Assembly (NCBI GenBank): GCA_028871345.1
Contig: JAGWNK010000003.1
Span: 91,412-155,411, forward strand
Length of the DNA stretch: 64,000 bases
Direction: 5' to 3'
Source: Alphaproteobacteria bacterium
Lineage (GTDB): Bacteria > Pseudomonadota > Alphaproteobacteria > Micropepsales > Micropepsaceae
The notes under the pieces were generated by a model, which saw nothing but the letters and a program-made list of their open reading frames with translations, was not told the origin of the DNA and made no database searches. The position numbers and the translations under genes are program-made. Shown piece by piece: positions 15,770 to 26,203 of the stretch. Every line of letters starts with the position of its first letter. Position 1 is the stretch's first letter.

Positions 15770-18314
15770 ACAGGGTCCAGGCGAGCGAGATGATCAAGAG
15801 CTCGCCCATGCTCGCCGTTCCCGGATGACGCGACAGCCATAGCGAACCGAAGCCGGATGCCGTCGTCAGCGCGCTGAAGATCACGGCGCGCGTCAGGCTC
15901 GATTGCAGCAGGTTGCGCGTCCCGGCGCGCCAGGCCACCACGAAATAGATGTTGAAGGCGACGCCGATGCCGAACAGCAGCGGCAGCGCGATGATGTTGG
16001 CGAAGTTGAGCCGCAGTCCCGTCACCTGGCAGGTGCCGAGGGTGAGCAGAGCCGTCAACACCAGCGGCACGATGGTCACCAGCACGTCCCGTTCCCGCCT
16101 GAGGATGAAGGCCAAGAGGATCGTGATGACGATGAATGACCAGAACCCCGCCTCGATGAACGCCTTGACGATCGTCTGACCCGATTCCTGGATGGTAATC
16201 GGCGTGCCGGTGGCGTCGGGCGTCACCGACAGCACCTCCTTGCTGAAGCGCTTGAGCGACTTGTTGTCGGTCGGGTTGTTCTTGGGGAACACCTCGATGC
16301 GCGCCGTGCCATCCTTGGCGATCCACTCCCCCACCAGATCGGGCGGCATGGTCTTGATGTCCACAGGTCCCGCCTGCAGGGCGAGGCGCAATTCGTCGAG
16401 CAGCGTCGTGAGCCCCGAAACCAGCGCCTTGGTCGCGGCCGCCCTCTGCGGTTCCGGTGCGGCCGCGAGCCTGTCGAGGTCGCCGGCCAGCCGATCGGCA
16501 TCCTGGATGGCGTGCCAGCGCTCCCGCGAAGCCTTGCGAATCCGAACATGGGCGAGCTTATGCAGACCGCTTGCGGCGGCTTTGATGCTCGCCACGGTCT
16601 CGGCGTCGGTCGGCGGCGGCTTGACCTGGAAGGGGTTGAGCGTCGCATCGAGCAGGAAGGCCGCATCGGAGATCATCGCCAGCTTCTTCGGCTGATCGTC
16701 GGGCACGAAGCTGTTCAGAGTCAGAACCTGTCCGATCAGTGGTTTGCGGGACAGCTTGTCAGCCAGCTTGTCGGCGGCTTTCAAATCCGGCGCCAGCACG
16801 TCGATGGTGTAGGGCGAGGTGTCGGGATCCTTCATGAGATCGTACAGCGTCGACATGGATTCGACGTGACGGCTGCGCAGATCCAGGGGGTTGAAGTCGA
16901 ACGTCAGGAACGGCAGCGACGCGGCGCAGGCGGCGCCGACCAGGCCGCCGATGACGAGGATCCGGCGCCGGTGGGCCGTCACATAAGCATCGACCGGGGC
17001 CATGAATTTGAAGCCCACGGGCTCTTCTTCGCCCGGCGGGCGCACCAAGAGAATGAGCGCCGGCAGGAAGGTGATGCTGAGCGCGAACGCCACCACCATG
17101 CCGATACCGGCGATCAGGCCGAGCTCGGCCACCCCCACGTAATCGGTGGGCAGGAAAGAGAAGAAGCCGGCCGCCGTCGCGGCGCCCGCCAGGGCAAGGG
17201 GGATGCCGACCTTGCGCCCGGCGCTGCGCAGGGCGCGCGCCAGATTGTCATCCTGGAAGCGTTCCGAGCGGTAGCGCACCGAGAACTGGATGGCAAAATC
17301 GACCCCCAGGCCGACGAAGAGCGCCACGAAGGCGATCGATATGATGTTGAAGACACCGACGGCGGCGAGCCCCGAGGCCATCGTGATGACAAGCCCGGCA
17401 ATGACGGTCGCCAGGATGCAGAAGATGATGCGGAACGATCGCACCGCCAGCCACAACGACACCGTCACGGCCAGGAACATCGCGATGCCCATGAAGCCGG
17501 CGCGGTCGGCCAGGGTGGCGAATTCCTCGTCGGCCAGCGGCACAGGTCCCGTCAGGCGCACACGCACGCCGTTGGCCGCCGTAAGGCCCATCTTTTTCGC
17601 CGTATCGCGGACGACCTTTTCGGCATCGGCGCCCGGCATCAGCTCGTTGAAATTGAGAGTGGGTTGTACCTCGATGAAGGTTCTGAGGCGCTCGAAGCCG
17701 GTGTTGCCGGTGAACAGGCTGCGCCAGTTGAGGAGCGCGGGTTTGCGCTGGTCAACCTCCTCGAGCGTATTGGCGAAGGCCGCAATGGGGCGATCGATAT
17801 CGGTCAGCTTCGCCTGGCCGTGCTGGATGCCCATCACGGCCGTGGAAAGGCTGTCCATCACGCCTCTGAGAGACGGATCTGACGCCAAGGCTCCGAGGAA
17901 GGGCTGGGCCTGGACGAGCTCCGAAGTCGTATCGCGCACGTCCTTTTCGGGCAGGAACAGCAAGCCGTTGCGTTCGAAGAACGGGCCGCCGTCGGGCCGG
18001 CGCACCGCGGGAAACATGGCTTTGTTCTCGGCCAACTTACCCGTCAGGGCGTCCGCCGCCGAATTGGCGCGTTCGGCCGTCGAGGCATCGATGACGACCA
18101 GGATGAGATTGTTGCGCTGGGGAAACAGGCGGTCGAAACGCGCTTCCTGCTTTCGCCAGGGCAGATCGGGCGAGATCAGGTCTCCGCTGTTCGTGTTCAT
18201 GCCGAAATGCGTCGCGGTGAAGGCCACGCCGAGAACGGTGGCAAGGACGACCACGCCCACGACGGCGCGGGCATGGGTGCAGCAATAGGCGACGATCTTG
18301 TCGGTGAGCGACAT
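15702..18314 (-). CDS. hpnN: HpnN, hopanoid-associated RND transporter
   Basis: An 870-residue MMPL/RND-type inner-membrane transporter: a membrane helix at residues 16-34, a first large periplasmic domain, a block of five or six helices (FMGIAMFLAVTVSLWLAV onward, about residue 270), a second periplasmic domain and a second helix block (FWSFIVITILLAFIL and onward). HpnN moves hopanoids to the outer membrane in studied species. ATG at 18314. It is 34 bp downstream of the mlaA gene on the same strand, probably one operon. The 3' end overlaps the methyltransferase gene. Confidence 0.92.
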   Translation of the reverse strand: MSLTDKIVAYCCTHARAVVGVVVLATVLGVAFTATHFGMNTNSGDLISPDLPWRKQEARFDRLFPQRNNLILVVIDASTAERANSAADALTGKLAENKAMFPAVRRPDGGPFFERNGLLFLPEKDVRDTTSELVQAQPFLGALASDPSLRGVMDSLSTAVMGIQHGQAKLTDIDRPIAAFANTLEEVDQRKPALLNWRSLFTGNTGFERLRTFIEVQPTLNFNELMPGADAEKVVRDTAKKMGLTAANGVRVRLTGPVPLADEEFATLADRAGFMGIAMFLAVTVSLWLAVRSFRIIFCILATVIAGLVITMASGLAAVGVFNIISIAFVALFVGLGVDFAIQFSVRYRSERFQDDNLARALRSAGRKVGIPLALAGAATAAGFFSFLPTDYVGVAELGLIAGIGMVVAFALSITFLPALILLVRPPGEEEPVGFKFMAPVDAYVTAHRRRILVIGGLVGAACAASLPFLTFDFNPLDLRSRHVESMSTLYDLMKDPDTSPYTIDVLAPDLKAADKLADKLSRKPLIGQVLTLNSFVPDDQPKKLAMISDAAFLLDATLNPFQVKPPPTDAETVASIKAAASGLHKLAHVRIRKASRERWHAIQDADRLAGDLDRLAAAPEPQRAAATKALVSGLTTLLDELRLALQAGPVDIKTMPPDLVGEWIAKDGTARIEVFPKNNPTDNKSLKRFSKEVLSVTPDATGTPITIQESGQTIVKAFIEAGFWSFIVITILLAFILRRERDVLVTIVPLVLTALLTLGTCQVTGLRLNFANIIALPLLFGIGVAFNIYFVVAWRAGTRNLLQSSLTRAVIFSALTTASGFGSLWLSRHPGTASMGELLIISLAWTLFTTLFFLPALLGPPPAPAKKET

Positions 18315-18348
18315 GGCGGAAGCTTTCTAGCGCGGACGATAACGCGAC

Positions 18349-19062
18349 TTATTGCTTTGGTGCACTAGGCGCGAGGTCATCATTGTGAATAGCGTAATCA
18401 CGCTTCTCATAATAGATGGCCCGCATTGCAGCATAGTAATCAATCGACGTGCGCTCGATCCCGCGCAGCTGTCCGATGTGACGTGAACGCTGATCGACCA
18501 GTTTGAGCAGGTTCTCGCCCAGAGAAACGTACATCTTGCCGCTGTAGCTCACATAGCCCAGCGGATTGAAATAGTGATCGACCAGGATCTTGCCGGCCAT
18601 GTCGCGCGGCACGGTGGACCCCAGGAACGGCAGGACCAGGTACGGGCCTCCCGGCACACCGTAGACGGCCAGAGTCTGGCCGAAGTCCTCGTCGTGTTCC
18701 GGGCAACCCCAGCCGCTTGCCCGGTCCATCACCCCCAGGACGCCCACCGTCGTGTTCACGCCGAAGCGGCACACGGCGTATCCCGCCGCCGTGAGCTCGC
18801 CTTGGAGAACATCGTTCGCGAGCGTGACCGGGATCGTGAGATTGGAGAGGAAATTATGCACGCCGTCGCGCATCTCGTTCGGCACGGCGGATTTGTAGGC
18901 GGTGGCGGCGGGCAGGGCCGCGCGCTTGTCGAGATGCTGATTGAAGGCGAAGACACGCCGGTTTACCGGCTCAAGCGGATCGAACGGCTTTTCGACATGG
19001 CCGGCCCCGCCGCAGCCCGCCACCACCAAAGCCAACAGAATCGCGGCTCGCATCTTCGGCAT
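18349..19062 (-). CDS. mlaA: MlaA/VacJ-type outer-membrane lipoprotein (hopanoid locus copy)
   Basis: A 237-residue lipoprotein: lipobox LVVAGC with the Cys at residue 17, then the MlaA signature FDPLEPVNRRVFAFN, the NLTIPVTLANDVLQG helix and YLVLPFLGSTVPRD. MlaA proteins sit in the outer membrane and remove mislocalised phospholipid. Position directly before hpnN suggests that this copy works with HpnN and HpnM on hopanoid or phospholipid traffic (inference). A second, different copy lies at 25363-26088. It extends at the C-terminus with YYAAMRAIYYEKRDY, as in many family members. Confidence 0.9.
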   Translation of the reverse strand: MPKMRAAILLALVVAGCGGAGHVEKPFDPLEPVNRRVFAFNQHLDKRAALPAATAYKSAVPNEMRDGVHNFLSNLTIPVTLANDVLQGELTAAGYAVCRFGVNTTVGVLGVMDRASGWGCPEHDEDFGQTLAVYGVPGGPYLVLPFLGSTVPRDMAGKILVDHYFNPLGYVSYSGKMYVSLGENLLKLVDQRSRHIGQLRGIERTSIDYYAAMRAIYYEKRDYAIHNDDLAPSAPKQ

Positions 19063-19114
19063 CTTTGCAAGCGCCCCCGAGCGAAACGTTACAGAGAGTC
19101 GCGAGCGGGAGTCT

Positions 19115-19162
19115 ATTGCGCAGTTGCGAACTCCTTACATTGCGCAGTTGCGAACTGTTTAC
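19115..19162. repeat. Tandem 24-bp direct repeat
   Basis: Two adjacent 24-bp units, 19115-19138 and 19139-19162, each starting ATTGCGCAGTTGCGAACT and ending TTAC, differing at two bases (CC versus GT). On the minus strand each unit begins with TAA, and the second one contains the stop codon of the altronate-dehydratase family gene at 19159. This reads as a recent duplication of the gene end plus spacer. Confidence 0.85.
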
Positions 19163-20688
19163 ATCACGGCGCCGATGTGCCAGGGAACGAATTCCATGTC
19201 GCCGTAACCGAGTTCCTCGCTCTTGCTCTTGGAACCGGAGGCAACCTTCAGCAGATAATCGAGGATTTCCGCACCCTTTTCTTCGATCGTCGATTCGCCT
19301 GAAGCGATGGTTCCGCAGTCGATGTCCATGTCGTCGGGCATGCGCCGGAAGATGTCCGTGTTGGTCGCCAGCTTGATCGATGGCGACGGTTTGCAGCCAT
19401 AGGCGGAGCCACGGCCGGTGGTGAAGGCGATCATTGTCGCTCCGGAAGCGACCTGGCCGGTGGCGGAACAGGGATCGAGGCCGGGACTGTCCATGAACAC
19501 GAGCCCGCGGGCACTGAGGGGCTTGGCATATTCGACGACGGCATTGAGCGGCGAGGTGCCTCCCTTGGCCACGGCGCCCAGGGACTTCTCGAGGATCGTC
19601 GTCAAACCTCCGGCCTTGTTGCCCGGCGACGGATTGTTGTTCATCTCCATGCCGAACATCGCCGTGTATTTCTCCCACCAGACGATGCGCTCGCGCAGTT
19701 TCGCGGCCACCTCCGGCGCCCGGGCACGGGCGTAGAGAAGGTGCTCGGCACCGTAGATTTCCGGCGTCTCGGAGAGAATCACCGTGCCGCCGAGCGCCAC
19801 CAGCCGGTCGGAGGCGTTGCCCAGCGCGGGATTGGCGGTCACGCCCGACCAGCCGTCGGATCCCCCGCATTGCAGGCCGATGACGAGCTCACTGGCGGGC
19901 TGCTCGCTGCGTACGGCCCGATTGACCTCGGGCAGGACGGCGCGCAGGCGATCGAGGCCTTCGGCGATCGCCTTGCGCGTGCCGCCGGTGTCCTGGATCG
20001 TGAACGACTGGAACTGCGACCCTTCCGCGATGGCGTATTCCTGCTTGAAGCGGGCCAGCTGCACGACCTCGCAGCCCAGGCCCACGAGCAGCACGGCGGC
20101 GAAATTGGGATTGGCGGCGGTGCCCCACAGCGTGCGGCTCAGGAGATCGTAGTTTTCCCCGGCACTGGGCATGCCGCATCCCGAATGATGGGTGATCGGC
20201 ACGATCCCGTCGACATTGGGGAAGTCGCGCAGCAGGCCTTCCCTTCCCGCCGCTTCGGCGATGTGGCGCGCCACGGTCGCCGAGCAGTTCACGCTGGTCA
20301 GCACGCCCACGTAATTGCGCGTGGCCACGCGTCCGTCGGCGCGCCAGTAGCCCATGAAGCTGCGCGGGGCTTGCTCGACGCGGAAAGGCGCCGGCTTGCC
20401 GGCCTCGGAGCGGATGTCGGTCACCGAGACGTTGTGCACGTGCACGTGCCGGCCGGGCGCGATGTCCTGCGTGGCGGCGCCGATCACCTGCCCGTATTTG
20501 CGCAAAGGCTGGCCCTGGGCGACGGCCGAAGTGGCGATCTTGTGGCCGGAGGGAATGGGATCGCCCGTGACGATGCGCTCGGACTCGATGGCGTGGCCTG
20601 CCGGCAGGCGTCGCGTCGCCACCACGACATTGTCGCTGGCGTGTAAACGGATGACACCGGTGTCAAAGCTCTTGGTCGCCATCGCCAC
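19159..20688 (-). CDS. UxaA-family (altronate/galactarate) dehydratase
   Basis: A 509-residue enzyme with an N-terminal SAF domain (residues 1-90, DNVVVATRRLPAG) and the large C-terminal altronate hydrolase/galactarate dehydratase domain (THHSGCGMP, VGLGCEV, GLQCGGSDGWSG, NNNPSPGNKAGGLTTI). It dehydrates an aldonic or aldaric acid such as D-altronate; the exact sugar acid cannot be read from sequence. GTG at 20688 is favoured by a GGAGGA site 6 bp upstream, although an ATG two codons later is possible. There are no uronate-pathway neighbours, so it may act on a different hydroxy acid. Confidence 0.85.
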   Translation of the reverse strand: MAMATKSFDTGVIRLHASDNVVVATRRLPAGHAIESERIVTGDPIPSGHKIATSAVAQGQPLRKYGQVIGAATQDIAPGRHVHVHNVSVTDIRSEAGKPAPFRVEQAPRSFMGYWRADGRVATRNYVGVLTSVNCSATVARHIAEAAGREGLLRDFPNVDGIVPITHHSGCGMPSAGENYDLLSRTLWGTAANPNFAAVLLVGLGCEVVQLARFKQEYAIAEGSQFQSFTIQDTGGTRKAIAEGLDRLRAVLPEVNRAVRSEQPASELVIGLQCGGSDGWSGVTANPALGNASDRLVALGGTVILSETPEIYGAEHLLYARARAPEVAAKLRERIVWWEKYTAMFGMEMNNNPSPGNKAGGLTTILEKSLGAVAKGGTSPLNAVVEYAKPLSARGLVFMDSPGLDPCSATGQVASGATMIAFTTGRGSAYGCKPSPSIKLATNTDIFRRMPDDMDIDCGTIASGESTIEEKGAEILDYLLKVASGSKSKSEELGYGDMEFVPWHIGAVM

Positions 20689-20760
20689 GACGTGTCCTCC
20701 GCAGACGTTTCCTGGTTGGCCGCATCATACAGCCTGAATGCACCGAAAGATATGATAAAT

Positions 20761-21471
20761 CTAGCCCGGAATTCCGCTGGCCGGCCCGTTTCCCAATACC
20801 GCGTCCCGCACGAAGGGATTGGTGCGGCGTTCCTCTGCGAACCTGGACGAGGGACCATGCCCCGGCACGAAACGGACATCGCCCAAGGGCCAAAGCTTGC
20901 CGGTGATGGAGGCAATCAGCGCCGCGTGGTCGCCGCGCGGGAAGTCGGTCCTGCCGATCGATCCTCGGAACAGCACGTCGCCGACAAAGGCCGTTTTCGA
21001 GACGTCGTCGAAATAGACGACATGACCAGGGGTATGTCCGGGACAGTGGAGGACCTGCAGCGTCACCTGTCCGAACGAAACGCGGTCGCCATCGACAACA
21101 AAGCGCGACGGCGCGCACGGCTCGGCATCGGTGAAGCCCGGCTGCGTGCGATTCTGGCCCAGAGCCGCGAGCAGGAAATTATCGTCCGCATGCGGACCTT
21201 CAATTGGAACGCCCAGTTCGCGCGCCAACCGCGCGGCGCCGGAGGCGTGGTCGAGGTGCCCGTGGGTCAGAAGCACCTTGCCGACAGCGACGCCGTTCGC
21301 AGCGGCTGCGGCGACCAGGCGATCGACCTCGCCGCCCGGGTCGATCACGACCCCCTGCATGGTCTCGGCGCACCAGACGATGGAGCAATTCTGCCGGTAG
21401 GGCGTGACCGGCACGATGGCCGCCTTCAGCATGGGCACCGGCGTCGCAGCCATTGCCCCAAGCTGAGACAT
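20761..21471 (-). CDS. MBL-fold metallohydrolase, glyoxalase II-like (YcbL type)
   Basis: A metallo-beta-lactamase fold protein of about 236 residues. The metal-binding HxHxDH is THGHLDHASG, followed by HCPGHTPGH and GDVLFRGSIGRTDFPRGD with a final PGHGP histidine. These features and the PVTPYRQNC opening match YcbL-like type II glyoxalases, which hydrolyse S-lactoylglutathione or similar thioesters. The start is uncertain: GTG 21480, ATG 21471, ATG 21453 and ATG 21432 are all in frame, and the last would place the conserved opening closest to the N-terminus. Confidence 0.88.
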   Translation of the reverse strand: MSQLGAMAATPVPMLKAAIVPVTPYRQNCSIVWCAETMQGVVIDPGGEVDRLVAAAAANGVAVGKVLLTHGHLDHASGAARLARELGVPIEGPHADDNFLLAALGQNRTQPGFTDAEPCAPSRFVVDGDRVSFGQVTLQVLHCPGHTPGHVVYFDDVSKTAFVGDVLFRGSIGRTDFPRGDHAALIASITGKLWPLGDVRFVPGHGPSSRFAEERRTNPFVRDAVLGNGPASGIPG

Positions 21472-21659
21472 CGGCCCCACACCGTCCTGCCATCTTTCCG
21501 CCTCAAAGCGAATCCTTCCCGTGTAGCGCTACCAGGAGAAGGGGGTCGGGGGAGAGGGCCCACCAAATATCCCCTGCTCAGCTGGCCAAAGAGACCTCGG
21601 TCATCGCCATTTCCATCGCCCAATGTTGCGTGGAAGTCACGGAAAAACCAACGATTCCT

Positions 21660-21689
21660 TTGAGAATCCCTGGCACGCTCTGCTAAATT
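21660..21689 (+). promoter_or_regulatory. Possible sigma-70 promoter upstream of the barrel gene
   Basis: TTGAGA at 21660-21665 and TAAATT at 21684-21689, 18 bp apart, about 42 bp before the ATG at 21731. Matches to consensus are moderate, but the local drop in GC fits a promoter. Confidence 0.3.
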
Positions 21690-21730
21690 AGGGGGTGAAC
21701 TTGAGGACGAGTCTGGGCAGTACTGGTGTC

Positions 21731-22825
21731 ATGAGGGGTTGGTCCTACCGCGCGCTGTTTTCTGCGGCGGGGGCTGTCGCTTTTCTAGCGGCCGCCTCGC
21801 TGTCGGTTGCGCTTGCGTCCAACGCAACCGGCGCGTCTGTCAGCAGGCTGGCCGGCTACAGCGTCCATGTTGCGGTCGTCGTGCCGGGTGCGAGCATAGG
21901 GCCGGAAGATCCGTCGCGCTACCTGACCGATCCGTATTTCGACCAGTTCGCCTATGACGGGATCGGGATCGAAACCGGTTACAACACCGACGTGACGGCG
22001 GTCCTGGACCGCTACGTGCCGATGACGAAGGCGTATGACGGCTTGTTCTACGCGACACCGGCGCTGACCTCGCCGTATCTCAATCTCTCCAGCGGCGGCT
22101 CGTTCGTCGGTCTCACCATGAGCCCGCTGGACAATCTGCATCTGACGTTCGGCGTCGCATCGCGCAGGGCTGGTTACAATGTTTATCTCTTGAACACGCG
22201 GCTGGCCGCTGCGCTGCTGGGCGCTTCCGGGCTGCCCTACGATCCGCGCTCGTCGACCTCGTTGGTGGCCGGAGCCACCTGGGATTTCGCCAAATGGGGT
22301 GATCTGGACTTTGCGGCATCGCAGACGACGGAGCACGAGGGCGCCTTGGGCGTCGCCAATCGCGATGTGGACACGGCGCGCACGACGGCCCTGGGCGTGA
22401 CTGCGCATGTCGGTTTTGGCGGCGGCTGGGTGACGACCGCGACCTACAATGAAGGCGCCACGCAGCTCGATCTGCGTCCCGGCGCGCTGGGCGGGCTCGA
22501 TTCATCGATCCGCACGCAGTCCTACGGCATCGCGGTGGCCAAGCGCGGCTTGTTCGGCAATGACGCGCTCGGGGTCGCCCTGGCACATCCGGCGCCCTAC
22601 AGCGGTTCTTACGCTCCGGGCGGCTCGAACGACATGCAGTTCTTCGGCCGCGACAAGCTCTTTGCAGGCACGACGTCGGAGACCGACATCGAACTCGGCT
22701 ACAAGACCGAGTTCTTCGGCGACTCCATCGCGCTGCAGGCCAATGCCGCCTATCAGATGAACTATGGCGGCCAGAACGGCAACAACGCCCTGTCGCTCGT
22801 CAGCCGGGCGAAGATCAAGTTCTAG
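21731..22825 (+). CDS. Outer-membrane beta-barrel protein, autotransporter-barrel-like
   Basis: A 364-residue exported protein. A long signal peptide (WSYRALFSAAGAVAFLAAAS) is followed by alternating hydrophobic/polar strands rich in Gly, Tyr and Thr and a C-terminal strand ending in Phe (SLVSRAKIKF), the standard signal for outer-membrane assembly. The C-terminal stretch TSETDIELGYKTEFFG with LQANAAYQMN resembles barrel domains of serine-protease autotransporters, yet no protease passenger is present. Function unknown. Start at ATG 21731 is preferred; a GTG at 21695 would add 12 residues. Confidence 0.7.
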   Translation: MRGWSYRALFSAAGAVAFLAAASLSVALASNATGASVSRLAGYSVHVAVVVPGASIGPEDPSRYLTDPYFDQFAYDGIGIETGYNTDVTAVLDRYVPMTKAYDGLFYATPALTSPYLNLSSGGSFVGLTMSPLDNLHLTFGVASRRAGYNVYLLNTRLAAALLGASGLPYDPRSSTSLVAGATWDFAKWGDLDFAASQTTEHEGALGVANRDVDTARTTALGVTAHVGFGGGWVTTATYNEGATQLDLRPGALGGLDSSIRTQSYGIAVAKRGLFGNDALGVALAHPAPYSGSYAPGGSNDMQFFGRDKLFAGTTSETDIELGYKTEFFGDSIALQANAAYQMNYGGQNGNNALSLVSRAKIKF

Positions 22826-22924
22826 GTCAGACCGGTATTGTTCCCGCGGGCGCAGGCGTTGCGGCGCCGTGCCGCGTTCTGTACAACCCGCCGATCTCAA
22901 ACAGCGATCTGAAGGAAACCGCCG

Positions 22925-24580
<1,656 letters not shown>

Positions 24581-24622
24581 CGTCCCGCGAAGCGCTGCAC
24601 TCCGGGCCGCGCCTGAGAGGTG

Positions 24623-24644
24623 CGAGCCCGCTCGGGGCGGCTCG
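24623..24644. terminator. Hairpin between convergent ettA and mlaC
   Basis: CGAGCC (24623-24628) pairs perfectly with GGCTCG (24639-24644) around a 10-base GC-rich loop. It lies in the 81-bp space between two convergent genes. No strong T-tract follows on either strand, so termination would be weak or Rho-assisted. Confidence 0.3.
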
Positions 24645-24661
24645 AAGGTTTCACAGGCGCC

Positions 24662-25276
24662 TTACCCGTTCTGCTGGGTCTTGTTGCGCAGAACCTGGAT
24701 GAGCGACGAGACATTGCCGCCGTGCTGGCCGAGATACGAGGTGAAATCGCTGCGCTCCAGCTCCCGGATCCAGACGCCCTCGACCGAGAAGTCGACGACG
24801 AGGAAGTGTCCGGCGCGGTTCAGCACGCGGAAATCCACTTCCAGAGGCTTGCCGCCCTTCTTCGGATCAACCATCACGGTCTTGACGATCGTTTCGTCGT
24901 CGTCGGGCGGCGTCGATCCCACGACCTGCAGGGTCTGGCCGGTGTATTTCGAGAAATAACCCTGGTAGACCGCAAGGGCGTAGTCCTTGAACGCCGTCTC
25001 GTAGGCGGCAAGCTGGTCGGGCGTCGCCGTGCGCCGGTACTGGCCCAACGTGTAATCCGCGATCAGGCGGATGTCGGTGAGGCTCAGGAGGAACTCCTGG
25101 AACTGCGTGCGCCGCTCGACCTTCGAAAGCTGCTTGTCGTTGAGGATGGTCAGGCCGCGCTGCACGTTTTCGGCGATGAATTGCTCTGCAGGCGTGGCCG
25201 CCGTTGCCGGCCGCGACAGCCCCGTCATGGCGACCGTCACGAACAAGACCGCGAGAATCAACCGCATGTACCGCAT
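24662..25276 (-). CDS. mlaC: MlaC/Ttg2D-family periplasmic phospholipid carrier
   Basis: A 204-residue exported protein: signal peptide RLILAVLFVTVAMTGLS cut near TAA, then the MlaC domain with YTLGQYRRTATPDQLAAYETAF and FLVVDFSVEGVWIRELERSDF. The family shuttles phospholipid between MlaA in the outer membrane and the MlaFEDB transporter. It follows the mlaA-like gene by 86 bp on the same strand. The ATG at 25276 is used; an ATG three codons later is equally possible. Distinct in sequence from HpnM at 14259. Confidence 0.9.
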   Translation of the reverse strand: MRYMRLILAVLFVTVAMTGLSRPATAATPAEQFIAENVQRGLTILNDKQLSKVERRTQFQEFLLSLTDIRLIADYTLGQYRRTATPDQLAAYETAFKDYALAVYQGYFSKYTGQTLQVVGSTPPDDDETIVKTVMVDPKKGGKPLEVDFRVLNRAGHFLVVDFSVEGVWIRELERSDFTSYLGQHGGNVSSLIQVLRNKTQQNG

Positions 25277-25362
25277 CTGCTGATCAACCCCTGACTGCCT
25301 GACTCTCAACAGGTAATGCTCGCCCGGCCTTGTGGCAAGTTCGTGACCGGATTTCCACCCGG

Positions 25363-26088
25363 CTATTGATCCGGGGCGGGGTTGCCGTCGCGGATCTGGC
25401 CCTCGCGGTATTGGCGGTAGAGGCTGCGGGTTGCCGCATAGAAATCCAGCGAATTCCTCTCGATATCGTCCAGCGTCTCCAGATTGCGCGACCGGCCATC
25501 GAGGATCTTGAGATACTGGCGGCCAAGGTGCCACCAAAGATGTTGCTTGAAGGTGATGTACACGGTGGGGTCGAGCATCAGATCGATCAATTGCCCGGCG
25601 GCGTCGCGCGGCGGATTGGGACCCAAAACCGGCAGCACGAGGTAGGGACCTTCGCCCGCACCCCATACGGCAAGGGTCTGGCCGAAATCTTCGGTGTGAT
25701 TTCCGATACCGACGCGCGTGGCGACGTCAAAGATGCCGCCGATGCCGTAAGTCGAATTGAGCAGAAACCGCTCGGTCGTCTCGGCGGCGCGCGACGGCTT
25801 GCCCTGCAGCAGATCATTCGCGAACGTGACAGGAAGGTCCAAGTTGTCCAGAACGTTACGGACGGAATCGCGCGCCTTCTCCGGAACAAGATCGCGATAG
25901 TTTTCGGCGGCGGGTCGCAGCGCCATGCGATCGAGCTTCATGTTCAGCGCGAAAATGCTGCGGTTCGTCGACTCATAGGGATCGTTGTTGGCGAGGTTGT
26001 CCGCCGTCGGCGCGGCGCATCCCGAAAGCAAAAGCGCGGCAAGCACCGCCGCGACGCCCATCACCCGCACTGTCCCCTCCCGGGCCAT
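25363..26088 (-). CDS. mlaA: MlaA/VacJ-type outer-membrane lipoprotein (second copy)
   Basis: A 241-residue lipoprotein with lipobox LLLSGC, then NDPYESTNRSIFALN, NLDLPVTFANDLLQG, EDFGQTLAVWG and YLVLPVLGPNPPRD, the MlaA signature blocks. Start at ATG 26088 gives a standard signal peptide. With mlaC immediately downstream it forms a periplasmic half of a phospholipid transport system; the MlaFEDB ABC transporter genes are not in this window. The upstream region is shared divergently with the SahR-like regulator. Confidence 0.92.
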   Translation of the reverse strand: MAREGTVRVMGVAAVLAALLLSGCAAPTADNLANNDPYESTNRSIFALNMKLDRMALRPAAENYRDLVPEKARDSVRNVLDNLDLPVTFANDLLQGKPSRAAETTERFLLNSTYGIGGIFDVATRVGIGNHTEDFGQTLAVWGAGEGPYLVLPVLGPNPPRDAAGQLIDLMLDPTVYITFKQHLWWHLGRQYLKILDGRSRNLETLDDIERNSLDFYAATRSLYRQYREGQIRDGNPAPDQ

Positions 26089-26157
26089 TGAAGGCCTCGG
26101 TTCCCCGGCGCATTCATGCCAGTTTTCGGCGATACTTGCACCGGCGGTGCTTTGCAG

Positions 26158-26179
26158 CATATAAAGATATGTTTATATG
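26158..26179. promoter_or_regulatory. Candidate operator of the methionine operon regulator
   Basis: A perfect 8-bp inverted repeat, CATATAAA and TTTATATG, with the 6-bp centre GATATG, 25 bp upstream of the TTG start of the ArsR-methyltransferase gene. It is A/T-rich in an otherwise GC-rich region. Position and symmetry fit an autoregulatory site of the SahR family controlling metF-metH (inference). Confidence 0.6.
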
Positions 26180-26203
26180 TGTTTGCCGTAAGGGAGGGCT
26201 GCG

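Noticed and set aside
21520..21575. GC-rich GGAGAAGGGGGTCGGGGGAG stretch as another REP copy
   Set aside because: Similar in style to the REP-like elements but without the shared core or a paired arm.
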